Shown here piece after piece: positions 41,487-50,062 of a stretch of DNA of 64,000 bases. The position numbers and the translations under genes were made by a program. The stretch is from RUG369 sp050949645 (GTDB taxonomy: Bacteria; Planctomycetota; Planctomycetia; Pirellulales; Thermoguttaceae). Within the stretch, counting starts at the first letter, position 1. The number at the start of each line of letters is the position of its first letter. A model generated the notes under the pieces. That model saw nothing but the letters and a program-made list of their open reading frames with translations, made no database searches and was not told the DNA's origin. The stretch is taken from NCBI GenBank assembly GCA_050949645.1, contig JBMNGC010000001.1:1178001-1242000 (forward strand), given 5' to 3'.

Positions 41487-44400
41487 TCAACGCTGTTTCT
41501 TCAAGGAATCCAGGTCGGAGAACTGCGCGATAACGTCGTCAAGCGCCACCGGTTCAATCGGGAACGGGATGGATTCAAACGCCTCGTCTTTTGGATCGCG
41601 CAAACTTTGGTCTTCATTGTCGTCGACGCGAGAGAGCAAGACTTCGTCCTGAAGCTCTGAGAGCCAGACAGGTAGGTCGAACCCGACGCCGCATGGTTCG
41701 GCGGCGAATGACTCGACTATCTCCTCAAATCGGTTGAAGACCGGGTTGTCTTCCCCATGAACGCCCACTGCAGAAATCGCGTCGGCAACGAGTCCGCACA
41801 TCTGAGCAATTTCGAGGGGACGCACAAAACGCTCGTGGAGTCGCTCGTAAACGCGCTGAAGCCAAATTCCGTGCTTCACTGTAAGTTCGCGATAAGAGGC
41901 GAGAAGCTTATCCGCCTGAGAAGCGCTCAGCTTCTTGACAGTTTCTTTCCATAGATTAGCCGCTGATTTGCACGATCGAATCAGCGAATCGTGAGTCCAA
42001 TATACAGGTTTTAAATTCCATGAGATTCTCTCATATTTTGAAAGAGTTCTTAGGAAATCGAGAAAGACGTAAAGCTTTTCCCCATGATCGGACAAAGTCG
42101 TCGTGCTATTGTAATCAATATATTCAGCGTAATTTTCCGCAACGCATTCCAGAATTGCTTCGAAGATGCTCGCGGCGTTCTGGAACTCGATTTTATTCGT
42201 CATGATCGCATGGATCAGGGTTTCGCCACACTCGAGTTCTCTATCTTCGCTCTTAAGCTGGACAAGAGTCGCCAGGAACGAGGCCCCACCCTGATGCAAA
42301 ATCGACCGAATATTACGAAATGCAAGAAAATGTTGCGTAAAGAGATCCGCGCCGTATTCAATAATAAAATTGCGCACCTGCAGCCATTGACGCTCTGGTC
42401 CGATCCGTTCAATCGACGAGATCAGAATCTCGCGACTATGCTGCAACCAATTTTTAAGGGCGACGTCGACCGCTATCTTTAGATACTCCACGAGCGCGTC
42501 GTCGGAGGTCTGAAATCTGGTTCCGTCGACCTTCCACTCGCGTGATGATTCCGCCAATGTCTCCGTCACGCTTCTCACCGCCGTTTCAACAAAGCGGTCG
42601 TATTCCGTTATGGAGCCAGAGGCAGAAAGTCGAATTTCTTCCATCTTCTGGACGCAGTCGATCAGCTGAAATTCTTCCTTGAGAAGTCCCAGCCTCGGGG
42701 CATAATCAAGAAGTCGCATGACAACTTGTTGAAGACGACGACATTCCACAATGGCCTTCGCGTCCCCGCCACGCGCCGTGGGAATATAGAGCAAGGTTTC
42801 CGTCCTGAGACCGTTGAGGAGCTTTGGCCAAAGCAGGCGCGCGCGCTTGACGTCGCGGTGAAAGATTGCGCTTAGCGTTTGCAACGCCGTTGTTTTCCAC
42901 GGTTTTTCATACTTTTCAGCATTTTCAATGCGAAGCGTCGCCTTAAGGAATAGAATGGCGTCTGCGACCTCGACGATCGTCCAAACGACGCGGTCGAGAA
43001 GGATCTCCTTTAAGCTTTGCAGCTGGTCGTATTCAAAAAGGGAATCTCCCATTCCCGATGGTTTAGGAATGCTGAAACGAGACGTTTGATCGAGCAACTC
43101 AAAGAGTTCACCCTCAATCCTCTGGGAGTGTTTTAACCATTCCTCGAGTCGGAACTTCGCGTCTTCTACCGTTTTCTTATCAAGAGAGTCGGACGTATGA
43201 AAGTCCAGTAACGGCGATCTTTTCGCCGTAGCTTTCCATAACTTTACCGTCATAGAGATAAAGTGTAATCGTTCGGTAATCCTATCAGTCTCGCGTGCAA
43301 ATTCGTAATTGTTCCCCTCAGAATCTCCGTAATAAGAGTCCCCTCCTGACTCCGTATCGTCAACGTTTCCGTCGTCGGCGCTGTCGCGAAAAGTCATATT
43401 TTCGTAGGCGGCGCTGAACGTTGGATCACCGCCCGTGATCAAGGTGTTTTCATCGTCAGAATCGTCGTCAAACTCAGACTCATCCTCGTCGTCGAAAAAA
43501 GCGGCGTTAGAAACGCGCTCGTCTTGCTCGTCATAAGGTTCGGATTGAGCGTCCGACGTCGCGTCGCCTTCCGTTTTTTGTCCTATTTTGAGACGCTGGA
43601 TTTTTTCCGCAACTTCGGCGTTGTTGTCTTCGAGCTCTAAAGAATCGCGTACTTCTTCCCAAGCCTTCTTTTTTTCCGGATCGTTTTTTGCAGAAGGCGC
43701 CGGGGCCTTGCCGCCGTCGGGAAAGAAAAAGGGGTCGGAAACGGACAACGAATTACTACGGGATCTCATGACGCCGAAAACTTTTGCGCCATATTCCTCA
43801 CGCTTCTTGACAGAAATGTGCGTCGCCGAATTGAGGAAGATCTCCATAAAGTGCCGGTAGGGCAGGTAATTTGGAAAGACGTCCCGATTCTCTTCGTAGA
43901 ACTGTTCGAATTCTTCAGGAGACGGTAAATTATCGTCGTTAAAGACACGCGTCGCGTCCCGCACTGAGGGTTTGACGCCGATCTTGGGTGAAGAACGAGT
44001 TGGGGGTCTCGTCAAGAGGATAACCCGACGCGCAAGATCTGCGAGGAGCGGGTTGTCCGTCTGAAAAGAAAGCTTACGATCGAAATTCTCCTCCGACAGT
44101 TCTAACCTCGGAACGTCCCAGTTGTCGTTGACGTTTGCCTCAAGCAAGTCTAAGAAGCGAACGGACATGTTCCAACATTTTAAATACTCTTCAGTCGTGA
44201 ATTTCTTCTCAATTTCCGATGCGTTGCGTTCTCGCGGAGGAACGCGTACAGCTGAGCCTTTTACAGGTTGCCAAACCTGCTCCATCCAGCTTGCGGCAAG
44301 CGTGTTAAAGGAATATTCGGATTCAACGAGAGGAATAGCGTCAGACTGGTCAAGCCAGTATATCAGAAGGGAGGACGAAGACAGAAAATCTTTCTTTTCC

Positions 44401-46220
44401 AGGAGCGCTTCGCCAAGGAGTACGAAAGCTTTTGGAGACTTGAAACGTTCAACGTGTTTACGCCAAAAGGAGACGTTACCAACAGCCTTCCCCGCCTTAT
44501 TCCAAGCCGCTAGCGCGGTCGAGACCATCGCGGCGGACTCCCATGCGGCCTGTCCTGAGAACCCTTCTACGGATGAAACCTCCGTACTACCGTACTTATC
44601 CCACCAACCTGCAAGGTCGCTCATCTGGTCGGAAAGAGTCATCTGCAGATCGTCGGCGCCTGACGCTGCCGCTTCTTTCTCTAATCGACTATACAGGTCG
44701 AAGATATCATTAAGAAGATCGATCAACATATCGAGTCGATGATCATGAACGCTGTTTTCGACCGCCGGAAAAAGAGTAAATTGCGAGTCGAAACCAAGGA
44801 TAAACCACGGATCAGGGAACGCGCCGCATGCCACTCCACGGTGCAACAGATTTTCGATCTTAGGCATGCAGGATGCGGCCTCATCGAGTTTTCCAGCGTC
44901 AGCGTCGAGATGCGCTTTGGTGATGTAGCAATCAATTCTTGAGAGCAAGCGCGACGACGCTGTCGCGATAATATCTGATTGACGCTTCGACGCTTCAAAA
45001 TACCCCATCCTCGCGTAGGTGCGGGAAAGAGCAAAGCGCTGAAGTTGATCCGCGCTTTTTTTTGCATTTTGACGATTGAGCGACTGACGAGCGGAGGCAA
45101 AAGGTTGAAAGAGACGCTCGGCTTCCGCTTCAAGCCGAGGTTTCATATGGGCTGGAACCTTCTTAATGAGGCTTTCGTAAAACTTGTCGCGATATGCCGC
45201 GATTTTAACCGAAAGCGTCGCAATCGTTTCTGAAGAGTCGCGCGCCTGCACATATCCCCCGGAAATTCCAGAAGCCATTAGGACTGTGCCGGCAAGCACC
45301 GACGCCCCTTCGTAGATATATTCGCTGCGAAGTTCTGGCGACGGGGCTTCCTCTATACGACTCATGATGGAATCAAGAGTCGAGCGGTGGACGATAAAAC
45401 GATGAAAATACTCGTCTTCGCCAACAGAACGTTCGTCCCAACAGCCAAAACAATAACTGGGCCGGTGATTAACTGGGTGATCGAAATCGTAAGCGCGTGG
45501 ATCGACTGAAAATTCTCGAAGCTTACTGAGATCAAACGAAGCGTCGAAAAGAATATCTGAGTCTGTTGTACGCAAAATCGAGAACGCAATCTCAAGGATT
45601 TCCCGATACTCTCCAAACGCTATTCCAGCGCCGCGATAATACAGAGGAACCGGAGCGATCCACTCGTGCTCGTTCGCGTCGTGCTTGATCCCATCTTGAA
45701 AAACGGGTATCGGACGATAACCAAGGAAATCGTTAAGATGCAGAACGACCTTTAGAGGGTCTGGCTTGTCGCTCGCCAATGACTCGATGATAGCGAGTCG
45801 GCAAACGCGCGCCATAAAAAAGGAATTAAAGAGGCTGGAATTTTCCGCATGGAACAGCGTGTCTTCATGGAAGTTGCGATATTCGACAAGAGCCTCTTTG
45901 ACCAGCTTGAGGACCCGACGCGACTGGCGTGAATCCTTGAACGTCTTTCCCGTCGCCGACAGCTGTTCCAATTCAAAACTAAGGGCGTCAAGAGCGTCGC
46001 GCCAGAGTTCGGATGACCCTCTGTCGGAGAAAGACTCGTAGAGCGAGTTCCAAGTCTTTGCAAATTGAACGTCCAAACTTCCTGAAGAAAAATTCAAATA
46101 CCCCAATATATCGAAAATCAGAGTCTTCTCTTTTTCGTTCAAATCATATTTGACCATCAGATTTGTCCGTTCAAAATTATCCTTAGGCAGTTCGGAACGT
46201 CTCGCCGCGTCTGCGTTCAC
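41487..46220 (-). CDS. Very large protein of unknown function (1577 residues)
   Basis: I do not recognise a family. The protein has no signal peptide and no clear membrane helix and reads as almost wholly alpha-helical, with TPR-like spacing in places (FALSRTYARMGYFEASKR, ITKAHLDADAGKLDEAAS). Residues about 855-980 are disordered and very acidic (DDEDESEFDDDSDDE). A Cys pair occurs in SYCFGCWDE near 260. The first in-frame start is GTG at 46220; an ATG at 46157 would drop 21 residues and begins a cleaner sequence, but neither has a good ribosome site. It is probably cotranscribed with the histidine kinase downstream. It may be a scaffold; that is a guess. Confidence 0.75.
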   Translation of the reverse strand: MNADAARRSELPKDNFERTNLMVKYDLNEKEKTLIFDILGYLNFSSGSLDVQFAKTWNSLYESFSDRGSSELWRDALDALSFELEQLSATGKTFKDSRQSRRVLKLVKEALVEYRNFHEDTLFHAENSSLFNSFFMARVCRLAIIESLASDKPDPLKVVLHLNDFLGYRPIPVFQDGIKHDANEHEWIAPVPLYYRGAGIAFGEYREILEIAFSILRTTDSDILFDASFDLSKLREFSVDPRAYDFDHPVNHRPSYCFGCWDERSVGEDEYFHRFIVHRSTLDSIMSRIEEAPSPELRSEYIYEGASVLAGTVLMASGISGGYVQARDSSETIATLSVKIAAYRDKFYESLIKKVPAHMKPRLEAEAERLFQPFASARQSLNRQNAKKSADQLQRFALSRTYARMGYFEASKRQSDIIATASSRLLSRIDCYITKAHLDADAGKLDEAASCMPKIENLLHRGVACGAFPDPWFILGFDSQFTLFPAVENSVHDHRLDMLIDLLNDIFDLYSRLEKEAAASGADDLQMTLSDQMSDLAGWWDKYGSTEVSSVEGFSGQAAWESAAMVSTALAAWNKAGKAVGNVSFWRKHVERFKSPKAFVLLGEALLEKKDFLSSSSLLIYWLDQSDAIPLVESEYSFNTLAASWMEQVWQPVKGSAVRVPPRERNASEIEKKFTTEEYLKCWNMSVRFLDLLEANVNDNWDVPRLELSEENFDRKLSFQTDNPLLADLARRVILLTRPPTRSSPKIGVKPSVRDATRVFNDDNLPSPEEFEQFYEENRDVFPNYLPYRHFMEIFLNSATHISVKKREEYGAKVFGVMRSRSNSLSVSDPFFFPDGGKAPAPSAKNDPEKKKAWEEVRDSLELEDNNAEVAEKIQRLKIGQKTEGDATSDAQSEPYDEQDERVSNAAFFDDEDESEFDDDSDDENTLITGGDPTFSAAYENMTFRDSADDGNVDDTESGGDSYYGDSEGNNYEFARETDRITERLHFISMTVKLWKATAKRSPLLDFHTSDSLDKKTVEDAKFRLEEWLKHSQRIEGELFELLDQTSRFSIPKPSGMGDSLFEYDQLQSLKEILLDRVVWTIVEVADAILFLKATLRIENAEKYEKPWKTTALQTLSAIFHRDVKRARLLWPKLLNGLRTETLLYIPTARGGDAKAIVECRRLQQVVMRLLDYAPRLGLLKEEFQLIDCVQKMEEIRLSASGSITEYDRFVETAVRSVTETLAESSREWKVDGTRFQTSDDALVEYLKIAVDVALKNWLQHSREILISSIERIGPERQWLQVRNFIIEYGADLFTQHFLAFRNIRSILHQGGASFLATLVQLKSEDRELECGETLIHAIMTNKIEFQNAASIFEAILECVAENYAEYIDYNSTTTLSDHGEKLYVFLDFLRTLSKYERISWNLKPVYWTHDSLIRSCKSAANLWKETVKKLSASQADKLLASYRELTVKHGIWLQRVYERLHERFVRPLEIAQMCGLVADAISAVGVHGEDNPVFNRFEEIVESFAAEPCGVGFDLPVWLSELQDEVLLSRVDDNEDQSLRDPKDEAFESIPFPIEPVALDDVIAQFSDLDSLKKQR

Positions 46221-46520
46221 TCAAGGGAGAACGCTCGTCGGATTACATCAGCGTCAATCGAAGCCGCTGGGGCTCTGGCATACAAGACAAATACCTTGTA
46301 GTAATATTAGAGCGCTTTCTGTTTTCAACTAGGGGGTAAGACGCCTATATTCCCATTTGCCCCCCTTTTTCCCTCAAGAAAACAACGTTATTGGAGCGGC
46401 GTCTGAATCTTTGCTGGTTTCCTTTCAAACCGCTCGTCCATGAACGCATGAAACACCTGGAAGACGTAAAAAAAGTCGCGAAAATGTACCTGGAAGGGGC
46501 GTTCTCACCCCCTCGACGTC
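46221..46520. other. Divergent intergenic region before the Tat oxidoreductase gene
   Basis: About 300 bases between the large minus-strand gene and the promoter at 46521. A minus-strand TTGAAA (near 46324) followed by TAATAT could drive the large gene, but the spacing is poor. Nothing else stands out. Confidence 0.35.
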
Positions 46521-46549
46521 TTGAAAGGCGTCGCGCGCGGGTCTAGAAT
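46521..46549 (+). promoter_or_regulatory. Sigma70-type promoter of the Gfo/Idh/MocA gene
   Basis: -35 TTGAAA (46521-46526), 17-base spacer, -10 TAGAAT (46544-46549). Leader about 230 bases. Confidence 0.6.
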
Positions 46550-46786
46550 AAGAGCGTTGAGACCTAATGAAATTTTAGTCTTGCTTTTGACGCTTAACTT
46601 GTGTGAGCGCACCGTCGTTACGTCAGCCGACACCCAGTTAACAATCCTCGCGCAGAATTACGAAAGGCAGAGTCCTTAGGATAACCGGATTTAACAAGCG
46701 AACGTATCGTTTATTGCCACTGAGTGCGAGTATAGTCGCGCAAATCTCAGCCGTTTGTCATGGACAGAAATAATCAGGAGATCGTC

Positions 46787-48118
46787 ATGAATGGTAAAAA
46801 AATTACGCGAAGAAGTTTCATCAAACAGTCGTCGGTAGCGGCGGGCGGTCTAGTCGCTATCGGCGCCTTCCCCGCGCCTGCCATTTCCCAAGACGCGAAA
46901 ACGTTGAGCAAGCTTAATATCGCGCACGTCGGTATTGCGCGTCAGGGCGCCTTTAGTCTCAACGGGTGCGCGAGCGAAAATCAAATTGCGCTTTGCGATT
47001 CCAACCAGGATTACCTTGACGCTGTGAAAAAAGATCGTCCCAACGCCAAGTTTTACACCGATTTCCGCGACATGCTCAGCGAGATGGGCGACCAGCTCGA
47101 CGCTATTGTAGTCGCAACCCCTGATCATACCCACGCGATTATTGCCGTCTCGGGCATGAAGCTAGGACTTCACTGTTATTCCGAAAAACCGCTAGGACAC
47201 GACCTCTATCAGGTTCGTAGAATGCGTGAGGTCGCGCGTGAAAAAAATCTCGTTACGCAAATGGGAACGCAGATCCACGCAGGAGAAAATTACCGACGCG
47301 TCGTCGAACTCGTACAATCTGGCGCGATTGGAAAGATAAACGACGTCAAAATCTGGTGCGCCAACCGCTATATAGGCAAACCTAAGCCAACCGAATCAGT
47401 CCCCTGCCCTCCCAATATTAACTGGGACGTATGGCTTGGTCCGGCGAAAGAAAGGGAATATGATCCGCGTCTTATTCCCGGGACATGGCGTCATTACTGG
47501 GATTTCGGAAACGGGGCAATGGGGGATATGGGTTGTCACTACCTCGACCTGCCTTTCTGGGCGCTCAGTCTTGATAAAGCGGAACTTCTCTCTGTTGAAA
47601 CGACGGCGCCAAGGCCCGCCGATGAGGAAATCTGCGGGTACGATCTAACGGCCAACTTTGTCTTTAAGAGGGCCGAGGACAGCGAACCAATTACGCTATC
47701 GTGGCAAGACGGCCAAGCTCGTCCAGAATGTCTTAAGGACTATGGAGTTGACGAACATGGAGCCGGCGTCCTCTTTTTCGGTTCCGATGGCGTTCTCTTT
47801 TCGACTTACTTTGAGCACGCTCTATTTCCGAAGGAAAAATTCGAAGGATTCACACCGCCCGAAAAGACGATTCCAAGCGTGCCCAGTCACCATCTCGAAT
47901 GGATCCAAGCGATCAAGGATGGAAAGGGGTGCGAAGAAGGTTCGACGTCTTGCCGATTTGAATATTCCGGTAAAATTGCCGAGGCCGTACTCCTCGGATG
48001 CTTCTCCTATCGCTGCGGTCAGAAACTTGAGTATGACGCTGACAACATGAAAGCGACAAACTGCCCCGACGCGGATCAATATTTCCGACAGTATTGCCGA
48101 CCGGGCTGGGACGTTTGA
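46787..48118 (+). CDS. Tat-exported Gfo/Idh/MocA family oxidoreductase
   Basis: A 443-residue protein. The ATG at 46787 has AGGAG 6 bases upstream and opens a Tat signal: ITRRSFIKQSS, then a hydrophobic stretch and AFPAPAIS. The mature Rossmann domain starts LNIAHVGIARQG, with IVVATPDHTHA and CYSEKPLGHD (the family EKP motif), then the C-terminal beta-sheet domain (GNGAMGDMGCHYLDLPFWAL). Such proteins act on sugars with tightly bound NAD(P) and are greatly expanded in planctomycetes; the substrate is unknown. The usual GxGxxG is altered to GIARQG. Transcription ends at a terminator shared with greA. Confidence 0.92.
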   Translation: MNGKKITRRSFIKQSSVAAGGLVAIGAFPAPAISQDAKTLSKLNIAHVGIARQGAFSLNGCASENQIALCDSNQDYLDAVKKDRPNAKFYTDFRDMLSEMGDQLDAIVVATPDHTHAIIAVSGMKLGLHCYSEKPLGHDLYQVRRMREVAREKNLVTQMGTQIHAGENYRRVVELVQSGAIGKINDVKIWCANRYIGKPKPTESVPCPPNINWDVWLGPAKEREYDPRLIPGTWRHYWDFGNGAMGDMGCHYLDLPFWALSLDKAELLSVETTAPRPADEEICGYDLTANFVFKRAEDSEPITLSWQDGQARPECLKDYGVDEHGAGVLFFGSDGVLFSTYFEHALFPKEKFEGFTPPEKTIPSVPSHHLEWIQAIKDGKGCEEGSTSCRFEYSGKIAEAVLLGCFSYRCGQKLEYDADNMKATNCPDADQYFRQYCRPGWDV

Positions 48119-48142
48119 CGCGCAGGCAGCGCAGAAAGAACG

Positions 48143-48176
48143 AAAAAAGCGTCCGACGCAACGTCGGACGCTTTTT
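48143..48176. terminator. Bidirectional terminator between the oxidoreductase gene and greA
   Basis: Perfect 15-bp stem AAAAAGCGTCCGACG / CGTCGGACGCTTTTT with a 3-base loop and A/T tracts on both sides, between convergent genes. Confidence 0.92.
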
Positions 48177-48212
48177 CTGCAAGTCTTCAAAAGCTGGAGG
48201 TCTTCAACGACG

Positions 48213-48692
48213 TCATTCGTCGTACTTGATATCGAGAACTTCAAAAGATTCCAGACCACGCGGGATCTTAATCTCAATGGTCTCGCCTTTTTTCTTCCCC
48301 ATAAACCCTTTTCCGAGCGGACAAGTACTGAGAATCTTGCCTTTGCTGAAGTTTTCGTCGCCGAAGCCAACGAGCTGGTAAGTTAAAGTACGATTGTCGC
48401 GAAGACGTTTCACGGTAATAGTTGCGCCGAAACGAATTTCATCGTGTTTGACAGTGGACGGATCCATAATCTTGGCGCGAGCAGCGCGACCCTTCAGCTC
48501 GTTAATCTTCGCCATGAGAAGCCCTTGACTCTCGCGCGCTCCGTGATATTCGGCATTTTCGCTGAGGTCGCCTTCAGCGCGCGCTGCTGCTATACGCTCG
48601 AGAATTGGCGGGAGTTTTTCTTTTTCCAAGCGTTCAATTTCGTCCTTCAAACGACCATAGGCCTCTCGAGTCATCGGAAGCGGTTCGTTCAT
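48213..48692 (-). CDS. greA: Transcription elongation factor GreA
   Basis: A 159-residue Gre factor of standard length. The N-terminal coiled coil has LPMTREAYGRLKDEIERL and the tip motif ARAEGDLSENAEYHGAR, whose Asp-Glu pair reaches the RNA polymerase active site to stimulate cleavage of backtracked RNA. The C-terminal FKBP-like domain has YQLVGFGDEN, STCPLGKGFMGKKKGETIEI. AAAGGACG precedes the ATG. Confidence 0.97.
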   Translation of the reverse strand: MNEPLPMTREAYGRLKDEIERLEKEKLPPILERIAAARAEGDLSENAEYHGARESQGLLMAKINELKGRAARAKIMDPSTVKHDEIRFGATITVKRLRDNRTLTYQLVGFGDENFSKGKILSTCPLGKGFMGKKKGETIEIKIPRGLESFEVLDIKYDE

Positions 48693-48810
48693 ACTTCATC
48701 GTCCTTTCCAACAACGCCGAATATAAAAGCGCGCAATGGATACGCCCACGCGCGCTAGCGACTGTTAAATATAAACTATCATGTTCAGCGTTGTAAGCTA
48801 TATAAAAGAC

Positions 48811-48859
48811 GCCGACCCGCGCGATTGGAAGGAAAAACAATCGCGCCAAAGAGGTCGGC
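48811..48859 (-). terminator. Intrinsic terminator of the secreted-protein gene
   Basis: On the minus strand GCCGACCTC and GCGCGATTG pair with CAATCGCGC and GGGTCGGC across a long stem with a small internal loop, followed by TCTTTTATAT. Confidence 0.8.
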
Positions 48860-48888
48860 AAATCAAGTAGCGACAGTATACCTTATTT

Positions 48889-49815
48889 TCAATGTTTAGC
48901 AATTGTCAATTTATTTTTTAAGAAACCCGCATAGAATTGCTCTGTGTCTTCAGAATCGGGACTCATGGTCTTAACGTTCACCGTTACACGAGAATCAACG
49001 TGCGTTGCGTAGTAAGACTTCGTGTCGTAGTCAGCAGAATTTTCCATTTTGACGACAACGTCGCCTCGAAGAGGTTCCGCAACGGAGAAATTAAGAACGC
49101 CTTTTCCGGTAACGGAAGCGAGAGGCACACCTCCCGAACGCTTGATCTTATTCAGAGAACAGTCCCATTCAAGGGTTTTATCGCCAATCACGGGAACTGG
49201 TAAGACCGTTTTGTTTGTCCACTTATCGCCCACGGCAACCATATTGGGAGTATCGAGGTACACAAGCGTTTCAAACGTTTGTTTGATGTTATCAGGGTCG
49301 GCAAAACTCTTCATATGGTTCAGCAGGAACTTTTCAAAATCGTCGGTTGGTTCCGGAATATCCTTCCAGTAATTTTCGCAACCGAGCACTTCCATTGGAA
49401 CGCCGTTCTTAAAGACGACGATCGTTTCTGTCTCCTTCATTTGTTTAAAAATGGCGTTGAGGAGCTCAATTCTTGACAGTCCGTTCGAACTGTCATAGTA
49501 AATTATTTCCCTACCGTTGACGCGCACGCTCGTCATAATGCGGAGCAACTTCATGCTGAACTTCTGGATTCCGTCGGAGCCTTCAGCGCCCGCTTCGATT
49601 TGCCAATTAAAGAGAGCTCTAGAATCATCGCGCTCGGCCTCGGCTGCGTTCGCCTTCTTATACAGCGTGCTCGTGCATTCCTGAAGGAGCGTGTACGAAC
49701 CCTTCTCCCAGCTGTTGAGAATCGCATACTGCTCGTCGTCGGCGCCTAGAACCGTCTGTGCCGTCAAGAGAACGATCCAAAGTGAAAAAAGCCTCGTAAA
49801 CGTTTTTATTTTCAT
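48889..49815 (-). CDS. Secreted protein of unknown function
   Basis: A 308-residue protein. The ATG at 49815 opens a Sec signal (KTFTRLFSLWIVLLTAQTVLG, cleavage likely before ADDEQY). The mature part is a mixed beta protein: FSMKLLRIMTSVRVNG, MVAVGDKWTNKTVLP, AEPLRGDVVVKMENSADY. This resembles planctomycete exported proteins of the DUF6263 type, but I cannot confirm it. AAGG lies 10 bases upstream. The upstream open frame (to 49902) is not signal-like. It stands alone, with its own terminator. Confidence 0.7.
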   Translation of the reverse strand: MKIKTFTRLFSLWIVLLTAQTVLGADDEQYAILNSWEKGSYTLLQECTSTLYKKANAAEAERDDSRALFNWQIEAGAEGSDGIQKFSMKLLRIMTSVRVNGREIIYYDSSNGLSRIELLNAIFKQMKETETIVVFKNGVPMEVLGCENYWKDIPEPTDDFEKFLLNHMKSFADPDNIKQTFETLVYLDTPNMVAVGDKWTNKTVLPVPVIGDKTLEWDCSLNKIKRSGGVPLASVTGKGVLNFSVAEPLRGDVVVKMENSADYDTKSYYATHVDSRVTVNVKTMSPDSEDTEQFYAGFLKNKLTIAKH

Positions 49816-50062
49816 CGTGTTTAACCTTATCAAATTGCGGTGTAGGACACACGCGCTCTCTTTAGGGAACGCGATTCTTTTGAACGTGATTCCGACTTCC
49901 AAGCCAGACAGGAACTCCTGCGTTTCTCGCCACGTGTTCCACCTTTACCCATTTTAACCAATCGGAGCTCATCTCGCTACCGATATTTCTAATCTTCAAG
50001 TGATTTTATCGAGATATTCCGGCAAACTATGCAAATTTTCCTTGTCTGGGTCAATATATGAG

